A DNA stretch of 64,000 bases from Mesobacillus foraminis (GCF_004340465.1 NZ_SLVV01000008.1:27099-91098); one strand, 5' to 3'. Numbered from the stretch's first letter, positions 8,919 to 18,674 are shown. Program-made: numbers and translations. The notes: generated from the sequence alone by a model not told the origin.

Positions 8919-9148
8919 GTGTGTTAGTTGTCATTTTATGTAAATTTATAGGTGGAATATACTGTGTTTCACCAATATTTTTACAAAATACGTTATTAAT
9001 TGGCAGCTTTTATACATTTCCGTTACATCATGGCCGTTTTTACGATATGAATAGTGATTTATGATAAGGTAAAAAAGGAATATTTTTAACTACTAGTATA
9101 TTGGTACTGCTTGTTTCCAGCGTGTTGTTGTACCTGCAGGAGGATTAT

Positions 9149-10621
9149 ATGAAAGGTTTAAAACTGAATTTGCCTAAATCCGCAACACAGATAAAACGGA
9201 ATATCAATAAAATCATTGTTTACGCGCTGATGTCAACAGCTTTGACCCTAGGGACAGGAGCCCTTTCAACAGAGGCTGCTGAAGCTGATTTAACGACGGT
9301 GTATCATGTATATAAACAGGATGACTTTATCGGAACAGTCACCGATAAGAATGAAGTGGAGAAGGTAATTGAGGAAAAAACAAATTCCTTAGTGGAAGTA
9401 TATGACGGACTTGACCTTGAGCTTGGCAAAGATCTTTCCTATGTTCCGGAACAGGTTTTCCAGTCAGCTTCCACAGCCAATACGGAAATAGTCCTGGATA
9501 AGCTGGAAAATGAACTAACAGTGCTTGCTAAGGCAGCGGTGTTCGCTATTGACGGAAAGGAGATAGCCTACGTAAAGGATATCGATTCAGCACAGGAAGT
9601 CATCAGGCAGCTAAAGCTGGACTTTGTAACAGAAAATGAACTCAAGGATCTGGAGAATCGCCGAAAATCTACTCATCTACCTTTACCACCATTAAAGAAA
9701 GATGAAACACGATTATTAGACGTAAAATTATCAGAAGATGTTTCCATTTCAGCTGATGAAATTGACCCAGAGAAAATTTTAAGCATTGAAGAAGCGGTTA
9801 AGCTGTTTAAGAATGGAACCCTGGAAGAGAAGAAGTACGAGGTCCAGCCAGGCGATGTTCTTGGAACAATAGCGGATGATCATAAGCTTAGCCTTCAACA
9901 GCTGTTGTCACTCAATCAGGAGCTTTCTGGAGAATCTGTTCTAAAACCTGGGCAAAAGCTAAAGGTAACCTATCATGAGCCATATGCAAAGGTAATCGTT
10001 GATAAGGAAGTCTACAGGGAAGAAACTGTAGATTATCAAAAAGAAGTAATAACCGATTCTTCAATGTTTAAAGGGGATACGAAAGTAAAGCAAGAAGGCA
10101 GAGATGGCCTGAAAGGAATCACTTATTCGATCACGGAGGAAAATGGACGGGTGACACAACAAAAGGAAATAGAGGAAACCGTCCTAAAGGAACCGATTAA
10201 AGAAATCACCATTAAAGGGACGAAAGTCATTCCTTCACGTGGAGATGGAAATTTTACATGGCCTGCTTCCGGAGGTTACATCTCCAGCAAAATGGGTTAC
10301 CGATGGGGAAAGGTTCACAAGGGGATTGATATTGCAAGGCCGAGCAACCTTACTATTAAGTCAGCAGATAATGGTGTCGTTTTATCGGCAGGCTATGATA
10401 ATGGCGGCTATGGCAACAAGGTTGTCATTGATCATCAAAATGGGTACAGGACGATATATGCACACCTTGATTCCATATCTGTCAGTTCTGGACAAACCGT
10501 GCCACGGGGATCTAAAATTGGGGTAATGGGATCAACAGGCGATTCAACTGGTGTTCATCTCCATTTTGAGGTATACAAGAATGGAAACCGCATTGACCCG
10601 CTGAGTGTAGTAGGTAAATAA
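9149..10621 (+). CDS. Secreted peptidoglycan peptidase: LysM, G5 and M23 domains
   Basis: The 490-residue exported protein has an N-terminal hydrophobic segment (about 25-45). A conserved linker follows, then a LysM domain beginning YEVQPGDVLGTIADDHKLS (about 228-275), a G5 domain (about 275-362) and a C-terminal M23 (LytM) endopeptidase (about 368-488). Zinc-ligand motifs are HKGIDIARP and GVHLHFEV. It should bind peptidoglycan and cut cross-bridges. AGGAGG precedes the ATG at 9149, preferred over the upstream TTG frame start. It is flanked by terminators and precedes walR; wall hydrolases are typical WalR targets, but no clean WalR box was found. Confidence 0.88.
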   Translation: MKGLKLNLPKSATQIKRNINKIIVYALMSTALTLGTGALSTEAAEADLTTVYHVYKQDDFIGTVTDKNEVEKVIEEKTNSLVEVYDGLDLELGKDLSYVPEQVFQSASTANTEIVLDKLENELTVLAKAAVFAIDGKEIAYVKDIDSAQEVIRQLKLDFVTENELKDLENRRKSTHLPLPPLKKDETRLLDVKLSEDVSISADEIDPEKILSIEEAVKLFKNGTLEEKKYEVQPGDVLGTIADDHKLSLQQLLSLNQELSGESVLKPGQKLKVTYHEPYAKVIVDKEVYREETVDYQKEVITDSSMFKGDTKVKQEGRDGLKGITYSITEENGRVTQQKEIEETVLKEPIKEITIKGTKVIPSRGDGNFTWPASGGYISSKMGYRWGKVHKGIDIARPSNLTIKSADNGVVLSAGYDNGGYGNKVVIDHQNGYRTIYAHLDSISVSSGQTVPRGSKIGVMGSTGDSTGVHLHFEVYKNGNRIDPLSVVGK

Positions 10622-10629
10622 GTGAAAAT

Positions 10630-10662
10630 AAGTCTCTAGACGTCACGACTAGAGACTTTTTT
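10630..10662 (+). terminator. Terminator after the M23 peptidase gene
   Basis: AAGTCTCTAG and CTAGAGACTT form a perfect stem with an 8-nt loop and a T-run. Confidence 0.92.
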
Positions 10663-10814
10663 ACATTTATTAGTGACTTTGGCAGAGAAGATTTGAGAAG
10701 GTTTTATCAGATGAATTCAGTTTTTGCCTGAAATAAAGTAAAATAGAAAGAATAAGACCTTTTTTAGATGAAGATTCCTATTATATAGAACTAAAGAATA
10801 GAAGGAGAATTGGT

Positions 10815-11525
10815 ATGGATAAGAAAATACTGGTTGTCGATGATGAAAAACCAATTGCAGATATATTACAGTTCAATCTAAAGAAAGAGGGCTACGAGGT
10901 TTACTGTGCCTATGACGGGAATTCTGCCCTCGAAATGGTTGAAGAAATTCACCCAGACATTATCCTCCTTGATATTATGCTTCCATTAAGAGATGGAATG
11001 GAGGTTTGCCGTGAAGTCAGGAAAAAGTACGAGATGCCAATTATCATGCTGACAGCGAAAGACTCTGAAATTGATAAGGTGCTCGGACTTGAACTTGGAG
11101 CTGATGACTATGTAACTAAACCATTCAGTACAAGGGAATTGATTGCAAGGGTTAAAGCGAACCTGCGCCGACATCAGCAAAATGCAGCAAAGGCAGATGA
11201 AGAGGAGGAAACCAACGAGATTACCATCGGTTCCTTGACGATCCACCCGGATGCCTATGTTGTTTCCAAGCGAGGAGAAACAATCGAGCTGACTCACCGT
11301 GAGTTTGAACTGCTGCACTATCTGGCAAAGCATATTGGCCAGGTCATGACAAGGGAACACCTGCTTCAGACAGTGTGGGGCTATGATTATTATGGAGATG
11401 TCCGGACAGTAGATGTAACCGTAAGACGTCTGCGCGAGAAAATAGAAGACAACCCTAGCCATCCTACCTGGATTGTCACCCGCAGAGGGGTCGGATATTA
11501 TTTAAGAAACTCTGAGCAGGAGTAA
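10815..11525 (+). CDS. walR: WalR response regulator
   Basis: The 236-residue OmpR/PhoB-type regulator is essential in Bacillus and governs cell-wall hydrolase expression. The receiver domain shows VVDDEK at the acidic pocket, phosphoacceptor D53 in LLDIMLP and K102 in TKPFS; a winged-helix domain follows, ending in [20 protein letters not shown] precedes the ATG. It heads the walR-walK-walH-walI-walJ-htrC cluster (yycFGHIJ), and the sequence is close to B. subtilis WalR throughout. Confidence 0.98.
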   Translation: MDKKILVVDDEKPIADILQFNLKKEGYEVYCAYDGNSALEMVEEIHPDIILLDIMLPLRDGMEVCREVRKKYEMPIIMLTAKDSEIDKVLGLELGADDYVTKPFSTRELIARVKANLRRHQQNAAKADEEEETNEITIGSLTIHPDAYVVSKRGETIELTHREFELLHYLAKHIGQVMTREHLLQTVWGYDYYGDVRTVDVTVRRLREKIEDNPSHPTWIVTRRGVGYYLRNSEQE

Positions 11526-11534
11526 GGACAGATA

Positions 11535-13370
11535 ATGAAAAAGGTTGGTTTTTTTCGCTCGATCCATTTTAAATTTGTCATCATTTACATTCTGCTGATT
11601 TTAATAGCCATGCAAATCATTGGTGTATACTTTGTAAAAAAACTGGAAGATACCCTGATGACCAACTATCAGAATTCCTTAAAGCAGCGGGTCAACTTGC
11701 TTGTTTACGATATTGAGGAAGAAATGGTGAAAGAGCGTGGGAAGGAAGACCCGACCGAGGAAGAAGCTATCTGGAAAATTCTTGATGATTACCAAACCTC
11801 CGATATTTCCGAAATTCGGGTCATCGATGGGGGCAGCTTCCGGATTCTTGGCACCTCCGATCCAGACAATCAGGGACTTGTCGGTCAAAGAACCACAGAA
11901 TTGAAAATCAAACGCTCCATTGTCTTAGACAAAGAGGAGAGCATCATACAGGTGGATACCAAAAGGGGCAAGGAAGTCAAGAGAGTCTGGGTCCAATCAA
12001 CACCGATCCGGTCAAAGGGAGAGGTCATAGGTGCTGTATATCTAGTTGCACAAGTGGAAAACATTTTTTCACAGATGAAGGATATCAATAAAATCCTTGC
12101 GACTGGTACAGCGATCGCCCTCATTTTTACTGCCATTCTGGGGATTTTGCTTGCACAAACCATTACAAGGCCGATCTCGGACATGAAGAAGCAGGCCCTT
12201 GCAATGACACGGGGTAACTTTACGAGGAAAGTAAAAGTGTATGGCTATGATGAAATTGGACAGCTCGCCATTACCTTTAATGACTTAACAAAAAAGCTGC
12301 AGGAAGCAAATGCAACAACTGAAGGGGAAAAACGGAAGCTTAGCTCGGTTATTTCCTATATGACCGATGGAGTTATTGCGACGGATCGGAAAGGGAAAAT
12401 CATTCTGATCAACGAACCGGCAGCTAAAATTCTGGATGTTTCACGTGAAACAGTCCTGTCTGATCCAATTGTATCTGTTCTTGGGATTGAGGATGAGTAT
12501 ACATTTGAAGACTTGCTGGAGCAGCAGGAATCGGTCATTCTTGATTACAGCACCAAAAACAAACCTTATATTTTGCGTGCCAATTTCTCTGTTATTCAGA
12601 AGGACAGCGGTTTTGTGAACGGCTTGATTGCGGTACTTCATGATATTACGGAACAGGAAAAAATCGAAATGGAGCGAAGAGAGTTCGTCGCCAATGTTTC
12701 CCACGAACTCAGGACACCATTAACCACGATGAGAAGCTATCTCGATGCTCTCGCTGAAGGTGCCTGGAAGGATGATGAGATTGCTCCTCAATTCCTGCAG
12801 ACTACTCAGACTGAGACAGAGAGAATGATCAGGCTAGTAAATGATTTACTTCAGCTTTCCAAAATGGATAGTACAGACTATCGACTGAACAAGGAATGGA
12901 TTGACTTTCCAACATTTTTCAGTCGAATCATTGATCGATTCGAATTTACCAAAAATCAAAATGTCACGTTTGTCCGCAAGCTGCCAAAAACAAGTATATT
13001 TGTGGAAATAGACGAAGATAAAGTGACACAGGTTTTATATAACATCATTTCAAACGCGATGAAGTATTCCCCTGAAGGCGGGAGAATCGTCTTCAAGGTA
13101 AAAGAAAAGGACACTGAGATTGTTGTCAGTATTTCTGATGAAGGGGTCGGGATTCCTAAAAATAATTTGGATAAAATCTTTGACCGCTTCTATCGGGTGG
13201 ATAAGGCCAGGACACGAAAGCTGGGCGGTACTGGACTTGGCCTTGCTATAGCAAAGGAAATGGTAACCGCCCATGGAGGAAGAATCTGGGCAACCAGTGT
13301 GGAAGGGAAAGGAACAACCATTTATTTCACCTTGCCTTATGACCGGAATGCAGAGGATGATTGGTCATGA
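11535..13370 (+). CDS. walK: WalK sensor histidine kinase
   Basis: The 611-residue kinase has two membrane helices (about 12-31 and 184-203) around an extracytoplasmic PAS-like domain. HAMP (about 205-260), PAS (about 265-370), HisKA with NVSHELRTPL (phosphoacceptor His about 390) and HATPase_c with FDRFYRVDKAR and GGTGLGLAIAKE follow. It phosphorylates WalR in response to wall status. It lies 9 bp after walR and overlaps walH by 4 bp. A perfect parS site lies inside its PAS-coding region. Confidence 0.97.
   Translation: MKKVGFFRSIHFKFVIIYILLILIAMQIIGVYFVKKLEDTLMTNYQNSLKQRVNLLVYDIEEEMVKERGKEDPTEEEAIWKILDDYQTSDISEIRVIDGGSFRILGTSDPDNQGLVGQRTTELKIKRSIVLDKEESIIQVDTKRGKEVKRVWVQSTPIRSKGEVIGAVYLVAQVENIFSQMKDINKILATGTAIALIFTAILGILLAQTITRPISDMKKQALAMTRGNFTRKVKVYGYDEIGQLAITFNDLTKKLQEANATTEGEKRKLSSVISYMTDGVIATDRKGKIILINEPAAKILDVSRETVLSDPIVSVLGIEDEYTFEDLLEQQESVILDYSTKNKPYILRANFSVIQKDSGFVNGLIAVLHDITEQEKIEMERREFVANVSHELRTPLTTMRSYLDALAEGAWKDDEIAPQFLQTTQTETERMIRLVNDLLQLSKMDSTDYRLNKEWIDFPTFFSRIIDRFEFTKNQNVTFVRKLPKTSIFVEIDEDKVTQVLYNIISNAMKYSPEGGRIVFKVKEKDTEIVVSISDEGVGIPKNNLDKIFDRFYRVDKARTRKLGGTGLGLAIAKEMVTAHGGRIWATSVEGKGTTIYFTLPYDRNAEDDWS
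12437..12452. other. parS: parS site inside walK
   Basis: TGTTTCACGTGAAACA is a perfect 16-bp palindrome and matches the Bacillus parS consensus TGTTNCACGTGAAACA in full. ParB/Spo0J would nucleate here and load SMC, consistent with an origin-proximal location. It encodes part of DVSRET in the WalK PAS domain. Confidence 0.92.
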
Positions 13371-14671
13371 CATATGAAAATATTAAAACGGCAATCTTAA
13401 CCATTTTAATTGTTCTTGGCGGAGTGCTTACATGGAATATATGGACCTTTCAGCCGGAGTATGAAATTATCGAGAATGAAAACACGGTCAATGAGGTAAA
13501 CATCGGCTCAAAACGGGAAATAAAGAGAATTGTGAAGCCTCATCAGGTCATTTTCCATACAGGCGGGAAGGATTACGGAACCAATAACATAGTTGTGATT
13601 GACAGAGTCACAGCAATGGCGAGCAAGTGGAAGTATTATGATGTGAAGAAGTCTTCAGAGAGCAGTTCGCAACTGAACAAGCGATTTTCCCAGGATAATC
13701 AAACCGAGATTATATTCCCGGATGAGGTTCCCATTGACTTGTATAAAAAGGTTCTTAACTTCGAAGACCAGAATATTCCGAAGTTTGAGTTTGACCGGAT
13801 CATCATTGACGCTAAAACCGGGCAAAGGGAAGAAGGATCCATTTACTTTTATTCTTCCAAGAACCAGGAAGCTTATATAAGCAATGTCAGTGTTTCAGCC
13901 ATCAATGAGTTCTCGAAAGAATTTCAGGATGAGGCCGCAAGCTTTAACCCGTATTTTCCGCATAAGATGTCGGGCGGGAAGACGGTCTATCTGCCAGTTA
14001 ATCAAACAAAGATGGTGAAATATACGTATTATCGGAACAATATCGATCCGGATGAGTTGAAGGAAGCTTTGTTCAGGGACCCAAGCTTTGTTCAAAAGAG
14101 TGTGGTACAGGATGGAGAAGAGTATGCGGACGAAGCGAGCAAAATGACGGTTGACAACAATACGAACATGATAGATTACGTGAACCCTTTCAGGGAAAAC
14201 GACGCCGTCATAGGAACGACCAATCTTGTCCAGAAAAGCATTGATTTTGTGAATGATCACAGCGGCTGGACTGATAACTACCGCTATGTCTATAAAGATG
14301 ATTTTAATCAAAAAGTAGTCTTCAGGATGTACAGCAGTGAGGGCTACCCAATATTTAATCAACTGGGGATGTCTGAAATTTCCCAGACATGGGGGCCGAA
14401 GGATATTAGCCGCTATGAACGGCCAAACTTTCACCTTGAACTGCCGCTGAATCCCGAGATGAATATGGTCACCTTGCCTTCGGGGGAGGAAGCCCTTGAG
14501 ATTCTGAAGCAAAAGACAGATTTGAAGCCTGAACTGATTAAGGATATCTCACCAGGCTATTATATGAAAAAGGATCCGGACGATTCTTCTTTGATCTTTC
14601 TGGAACCAGGGTGGTTTTATAATTATGATGATGAATGGCGGGAATTGCTGCTTGATGGGGAGGTGAGATAA
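13367..14671 (+). CDS. walH: WalH (YycH) regulator of WalK
   Basis: The 434-residue single-pass protein starts MTYENIKTAILTILIVLGGV, a membrane anchor (about 8-26) followed by a large extracytoplasmic domain. In B. subtilis YycH and YycI bind WalK through their membrane helices and restrain it. The ATG overlaps the walK stop (ATGA), so I prefer 13367 over the TTG at 13361. It ends directly before walI. Confidence 0.93.
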   Translation: MTYENIKTAILTILIVLGGVLTWNIWTFQPEYEIIENENTVNEVNIGSKREIKRIVKPHQVIFHTGGKDYGTNNIVVIDRVTAMASKWKYYDVKKSSESSSQLNKRFSQDNQTEIIFPDEVPIDLYKKVLNFEDQNIPKFEFDRIIIDAKTGQREEGSIYFYSSKNQEAYISNVSVSAINEFSKEFQDEAASFNPYFPHKMSGGKTVYLPVNQTKMVKYTYYRNNIDPDELKEALFRDPSFVQKSVVQDGEEYADEASKMTVDNNTNMIDYVNPFRENDAVIGTTNLVQKSIDFVNDHSGWTDNYRYVYKDDFNQKVVFRMYSSEGYPIFNQLGMSEISQTWGPKDISRYERPNFHLELPLNPEMNMVTLPSGEEALEILKQKTDLKPELIKDISPGYYMKKDPDDSSLIFLEPGWFYNYDDEWRELLLDGEVR

Positions 14672-15475
14672 ATGGATTGGAGCAAGATCAAGACCATTTT
14701 TATCATCAGTTTCCTTATCCTGGATATTTATCTTGCCTATCAATTTATTAATACGAGAAGTGAAGCAAAGAACTATGAATTCTATAAGGAAGTTTCTCTG
14801 GAAGAAAAGCTGAAAAATGATGATATTGATATAGAATTCAGTACCCCTTCTGATACTATTATGAAGGAGCGTTATGTCAGCGTAAGACCTAAGATTTTTG
14901 TTAAAGACGAGCTGCTTTCAAATCAGACTCAGCAATTGGGGCTGGGCGATGGAGCTGTTTTAAGAGGCAAGCTTGACAAACCTATCGAGCTTAATGAGAA
15001 ATTTAATCCTGAAGAGTTTACTGCTGCCGTAATGAACGATGTGCAATCGGGAGAAGAATACCGTTTCTGGAAAAAGGACGACGAGGAAAATACCATCACG
15101 TATTTTCAGCAATACAAGGGAAAGCCAATTTATCATAATCTCAACGGCAAGCTCACTTTCTTTATAAATGATCAGAATGAAGTGACCTCCTATGAGCAGA
15201 GTTACCTGGAGCCAACAGAGGAATTGATGGAGGAAGAAGAGGTCATCACCCCGATGGAGGCCATTGAGACCCTTTATAAAAAAGGATTATTGAGTCCAAA
15301 AAGTAAAATTACAAAGGCTGAGCTTGGTTATTCAACTCTAGTACAGCTGACAGCCTCCCAGGTGCTGGCGCCAACATGGAGAATTCTCGTAAATGGGGAA
15401 GGAAACCTGTTTGTACATGCTTTTGAAGGACAGGTAATCCAGTTGAACAGTGAAGAATCTGAAGTAACGGAGTGA
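14672..15475 (+). CDS. walI: WalI (YycI) regulator of WalK
   Basis: The 267-residue protein begins MDWSKIKTIFIISFLILDIYL, with an N-terminal membrane helix (about 7-25) and an extracytoplasmic YycI-type domain. It works with WalH to inhibit WalK. The ATG follows the walH stop with no gap, and GGGGAGGTGAG inside the end of walH is its ribosome-binding site. Confidence 0.93.
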   Translation: MDWSKIKTIFIISFLILDIYLAYQFINTRSEAKNYEFYKEVSLEEKLKNDDIDIEFSTPSDTIMKERYVSVRPKIFVKDELLSNQTQQLGLGDGAVLRGKLDKPIELNEKFNPEEFTAAVMNDVQSGEEYRFWKKDDEENTITYFQQYKGKPIYHNLNGKLTFFINDQNEVTSYEQSYLEPTEELMEEEEVITPMEAIETLYKKGLLSPKSKITKAELGYSTLVQLTASQVLAPTWRILVNGEGNLFVHAFEGQVIQLNSEESEVTE

Positions 15476-15481
15476 AAATAT

Positions 15482-16276
15482 ATGACTTTGCATTTTAGTG
15501 TTCTCGCAAGTGGGAGTACGGGAAATGCGATCTATGTGGAGACGGAGGACCAGAGCTTTTTGGTTGACGCAGGATTAAGCGGGAAACAAATGGACGCTTT
15601 ATTCAAGGAAGTCGGCCGGGAAATGAAGAACCTCTCCGGGATATTAGTAACGCATGAACACAGCGATCACATAAAGGGAATCGGCATCGTTGCCCGCAAG
15701 TACAAGCTCCCCATCTATGCAAATGATAAGACATGGAAGGCGATGGATGGGTTAATTGGGGAAGTTCCGGTTGATCAGAAATTCACCTTTGAGATGGAAA
15801 CTGTTAAAAGCTTTGGTTCGCTGGATATTGAATCCTTTGGTGTTTCGCACGATGCCGCCGAGCCAATGTTTTATGTTTTTCACCATGAAGGAAAGAAACT
15901 GGTCCTTATAACGGATACGGGTTACGTGAGTGACAGAATGAAGGGGATCATCACTAATGCGGATGCCTACGTGTTTGAAAGCAACCATGATGTACAGATG
16001 CTCCGAATGGGGCGTTATCCTTGGAATATTAAGCGGAGGATCCTTGGCGATTATGGCCATGTATCCAATGAAGATGCCGCGATTGCAATGAGCGAAGTAG
16101 CAGGAGATAACACGAAAAGCATTTATTTAGCCCATTTGAGCCTTGATAACAACATGAAGGACCTTGCGAGGATGTCTGTTTCGCAGACACTTGAAAGCCG
16201 GGGAATTGCAGTAGGAGAGCAGCTGTCTCTATTTGATACCGATCCAAAAAAGCCGACTATCTTGACGGCAGTTTAG
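15482..16276 (+). CDS. walJ: WalJ (YycJ) metallo-beta-lactamase-fold hydrolase
   Basis: The 264-residue cytosolic protein shows the metal-binding motif THEHSDH (about 57-63), a later His in [10 protein letters not shown], an Asp in LITDTGYV and a final His in AHLSLDN. YycJ is a DNase-like MBL-fold protein reported to influence wall metabolism and mismatch repair; substrate assignments remain tentative. It lies 6 bp after walI and ends the operon before a strong terminator. Confidence 0.93.
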   Translation: MTLHFSVLASGSTGNAIYVETEDQSFLVDAGLSGKQMDALFKEVGREMKNLSGILVTHEHSDHIKGIGIVARKYKLPIYANDKTWKAMDGLIGEVPVDQKFTFEMETVKSFGSLDIESFGVSHDAAEPMFYVFHHEGKKLVLITDTGYVSDRMKGIITNADAYVFESNHDVQMLRMGRYPWNIKRRILGDYGHVSNEDAAIAMSEVAGDNTKSIYLAHLSLDNNMKDLARMSVSQTLESRGIAVGEQLSLFDTDPKKPTILTAV

Positions 16277-16302
16277 GTTCAAAGGATAGCAGTGCTTACG
16301 GC

Positions 16303-16340
16303 AAAAAGAATGGAAGCTGGCCGCTTTCATTCTTTTTTTT
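16303..16340 (+). terminator. Terminator after walJ
   Basis: AAAGAATGGAAGC and GCTTTCATTCTTT form a near-perfect stem with a short loop and a run of eight Ts. Confidence 0.92.
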
Positions 16341-16445
16341 ATGGTGTCTTAAAAAGGCTTTTAAATTAAAATTTTTGGCTTCAAAGGGTATAATGTAGGT
16401 AGAAAATTCTTACTGCAGATGTTGATGAGAAAGGATTGGTTAAGT

Positions 16446-17675
16446 TTGGGCTATTATGATGAAGATAACCAGCGGCGTTACCAGGAGCAAAAGGGAAGAA
16501 AGGGAGGATCTTTCTTATCCGGACTTCTGGGAGCTGTGGTTGGGGCTTTATTAATTATTTTTACCATACCAGTACTGTCCAATACAGGCTTGCTGCCGTA
16601 CAGTGTGGAGCCAAGGAATAATGCTGATACAACTAATCAGACTGGACAGAATCAATCTGGTGCAGCAAAGAATGTGTCCGTTGATGTCACTTCTGAAGTT
16701 ACAAAGGCCGTTGATAAAGCCGGAGAAGCGGTCGTTGGCATTACGAATATCCAGAATACAAGCAACTGGTTTGGCAGCAGCCAGCAGCAAGAAGCCGGCA
16801 CAGGGTCCGGAGTCATTTATAAAAAACAGGGCGATAAAGCCTATGTGGTTTCCAACCACCACGTAGTAGAGGGGGCATCCGAGCTAGAGGTCAGCCTTAA
16901 TGACGGAACGAAGATTCCTGCGAAGATGATTGGCAGCGATCCATGGACCGACCTCGCTGTATTGGAGATTTCAAGCGACAAGGTCAAAACCGTTGCCGAG
17001 TTCGGCAATTCGGATAAGCTGAAAATCGGAGAACCTGTCATTGCAATAGGAAACCCGCTAGGTTTGACTTTTTCCGGTTCAGTAACCCAAGGGATCATTT
17101 CCGGTCTGGAACGGGCCATCCCGGTAGATATCAACCAGGACGGAACGCCGGATTGGCAGGCCCAGGTTATTCAGACGGATGCCGCGATCAACCCTGGAAA
17201 CAGCGGAGGGGCGCTTGTGAATATTGATGGTCAGGTCGTCGGGATCAATTCCATGAAAATCGCCCAGACATCCATAGAGGGAATCGGGCTTTCAATCCCA
17301 ATCAACTCGGCTATGCCGGTAATCAGCGACCTGGAGAAGTTCGGCGAAGTGAAACGTCCTTATATGGGCATATCCTTAAGTTCAGTAAATGAGATTCCAG
17401 AGCATTTTCAGGAGTCTATGCTCCAGCTCCCAGAGGATATCAACTACGGTGTGGCAATTCAGGAGGTTCAGCCTAATTCACCAGCAGCGAAGGCTGGCCT
17501 GAAGGCACTTGACGTCATAGTAGAGATGGATGGGAAGAAAATCAATGATGCCGTAGATCTTCGAAAACATTTATATAATGAAAAAGATGCTGGAGATGAA
17601 ATGAAGGTTAAGTTTTACCGGAAAGGGAAGCTGCAGGAAGCAACAATGGTTCTTTCCCAGGAAGAACTGACCTGA
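16446..17675 (+). CDS. htrC: HtrA-family serine protease HtrC/YyxA
   Basis: The about 409-residue membrane-anchored protease has one N-terminal helix (about 24-43), a trypsin-like domain and a C-terminal PDZ domain (about 305-395). The catalytic triad is visible as SNHHVV, TDLAVLEI and NPGNSGGAL. It degrades misfolded proteins outside the membrane. The TTG at 16446, giving LGYYDEDNQRR after AAGGA (16431-16435), is my preferred start; in-frame ATGs at 16419 and 16425 would add seven to nine residues. It follows walJ as in B. subtilis. Confidence 0.93.
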   Translation: MGYYDEDNQRRYQEQKGRKGGSFLSGLLGAVVGALLIIFTIPVLSNTGLLPYSVEPRNNADTTNQTGQNQSGAAKNVSVDVTSEVTKAVDKAGEAVVGITNIQNTSNWFGSSQQQEAGTGSGVIYKKQGDKAYVVSNHHVVEGASELEVSLNDGTKIPAKMIGSDPWTDLAVLEISSDKVKTVAEFGNSDKLKIGEPVIAIGNPLGLTFSGSVTQGIISGLERAIPVDINQDGTPDWQAQVIQTDAAINPGNSGGALVNIDGQVVGINSMKIAQTSIEGIGLSIPINSAMPVISDLEKFGEVKRPYMGISLSSVNEIPEHFQESMLQLPEDINYGVAIQEVQPNSPAAKAGLKALDVIVEMDGKKINDAVDLRKHLYNEKDAGDEMKVKFYRKGKLQEATMVLSQEELT

Positions 17676-17688
17676 TAAAGGAAATGTT

Positions 17689-17723
17689 AAAGCAGAGAGC
17701 AATTATTCAGCTCTCTGCTTTTT
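17689..17723 (+). terminator. Terminator after htrC
   Basis: AAGCAGAGAGC and GCTCTCTGCTT form a perfect stem with a 9-nt loop and a T-run. Confidence 0.92.
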
Positions 17724-17772
17724 ACATGGAAATAATAATGCCTTAACCATTTTACCGTATGCTAAAATGGTC

Positions 17773-18055
17773 TGTGGATAAATTATAAATAAATCTTCTT
17801 TGCACGAAAACAGAGAGCATAAAAAGGAAAAGGAGCTGAAAAGCAATGATTTACTGCTGTGAGGAGCATGTGGAATTGGCGTTGGATGAGACGGTGGATG
17901 AGCATGAATTGGCACCAAAACTAGAAAAAGTTGTGGAAAACAGCGATTTTATCTGTGGATACTGTGGACAACAAGCTGTATATATTGTAGGGAACGAATG
18001 ATCGCCTACTAAATGTGGATTTCGTTGTGAATATGTGGATAACTTTTGTGGATAA
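17773..18055 (+). promoter_or_regulatory. DnaA-box cluster before rlmH
   Basis: Three perfect DnaA boxes (TGTGGATAA, reverse complement TTATCCACA) lie at 17773-17781, 18034-18042 and 18047-18055. Near matches in the same orientation lie at 17932-17940 (TGTGGAAAA), 17954-17962 (TGTGGATAC), 17963-17971 (TGTGGACAA), 18014-18022 (TGTGGATTT) and 18026-18034 (TGTGAATAT). Several fall within the small yyzF gene. From memory, B. subtilis has DnaA-binding clusters outside oriC and one is upstream of yydA (rlmH), so the position appears conserved. Confidence 0.8.
17846..18001 (+). CDS. yyzF: CxxH/CxxC small protein (YyzF family)
   Basis: This 51-residue protein begins MIYCCEEHVELALDE and ends with ICGYCGQQAVYIVGNE. 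The paired CxxxH-like (CCEEH) and CxxC (CGYC) motifs suggest one zinc site. It corresponds to the BA_5709/YyzF family found between htrC and rlmH in Bacilli; its function is unknown. AAAGGAGCTGAA (17828-17840) is the ribosome-binding site. Its 3' part consists of overlapping DnaA-box-like sequences, so coding and DNA-binding constraints coincide. Confidence 0.85.
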   Translation: MIYCCEEHVELALDETVDEHELAPKLEKVVENSDFICGYCGQQAVYIVGNE

Positions 18056-18091
18056 GATGTTTGTAAACTGTTTGTAAAGTGGGGATGGCTT

Positions 18092-18571
18092 GTGAATATC
18101 TCAATTGTCACAGTTGGGAAATTAAAAGAAAAATACTTAAAACAAGGGATAGAGGAATATCTAAAGAGGCTCGGCAGTTACGCCAAGGTGGAAATAATCG
18201 AAGTGCCAGACGAAAAAGCCCCAGAGGAATTAAGCGAGATTGAAATGGAGCAGGTCAAGCAAAAGGAGGGAGAGCGGATCCTTGCAAAAATTCATCAGGA
18301 TGCACATGTCATTGCACTGGCCATCAACGGAAAGCTGAAATCATCCGAGGAACTGGCTGATACACTTAATAAACTGGCTACCTACGGGAAAAGCAAGGTA
18401 ACCTTTATTATTGGCGGCTCCCTTGGCTTAGGCGGTGAGGTACTTAAGCGGGCAGATGAACAGCTAAGCTTCTCCAAAATGACCTTCCCGCACCAGCTGA
18501 TGAGGCTGATATTGGTGGAACAGATTTACCGGGCGTTTCGGATCAATCGGGGGGAACCTTACCATAAGTAG
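18092..18571 (+). CDS. rlmH: 23S rRNA pseudouridine1915 N3-methyltransferase
   Basis: The 159-residue SPOUT methyltransferase has the expected length. It contains the SAM-binding knot [14 protein letters not shown] and the C-terminal [18 protein letters not shown]...EPYHK, characteristic of RlmH (YydA). It methylates pseudouridine 1915 in helix 69 of 23S rRNA. It starts with GTG at 18092 after GGGGATGG, immediately downstream of the DnaA-box cluster. Confidence 0.97.
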   Translation: MNISIVTVGKLKEKYLKQGIEEYLKRLGSYAKVEIIEVPDEKAPEELSEIEMEQVKQKEGERILAKIHQDAHVIALAINGKLKSSEELADTLNKLATYGKSKVTFIIGGSLGLGGEVLKRADEQLSFSKMTFPHQLMRLILVEQIYRAFRINRGEPYHK

Positions 18572-18674
18572 ATGAGGTTTTGGTTGTAATACCTTGTAAC
18601 CTTAATAAGGTTGTCTCCCAAAATGCTTGTATACAATATTGAGTGGAATAAAAAAATTTTGATAGGATGACAAA

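Noticed and set aside
8936-8966. Possible WalR box (TGTCAT...TGTAAA) before the M23 peptidase gene
   Set aside because: The spacing is one base short of the TGTWAH-N5-TGTWAH consensus and the first half-site deviates.
8846-9064. 72-codon open frame overlapping tRNA-Phe
   Set aside because: It begins inside the tRNA gene and runs through its terminator; no coding signal.
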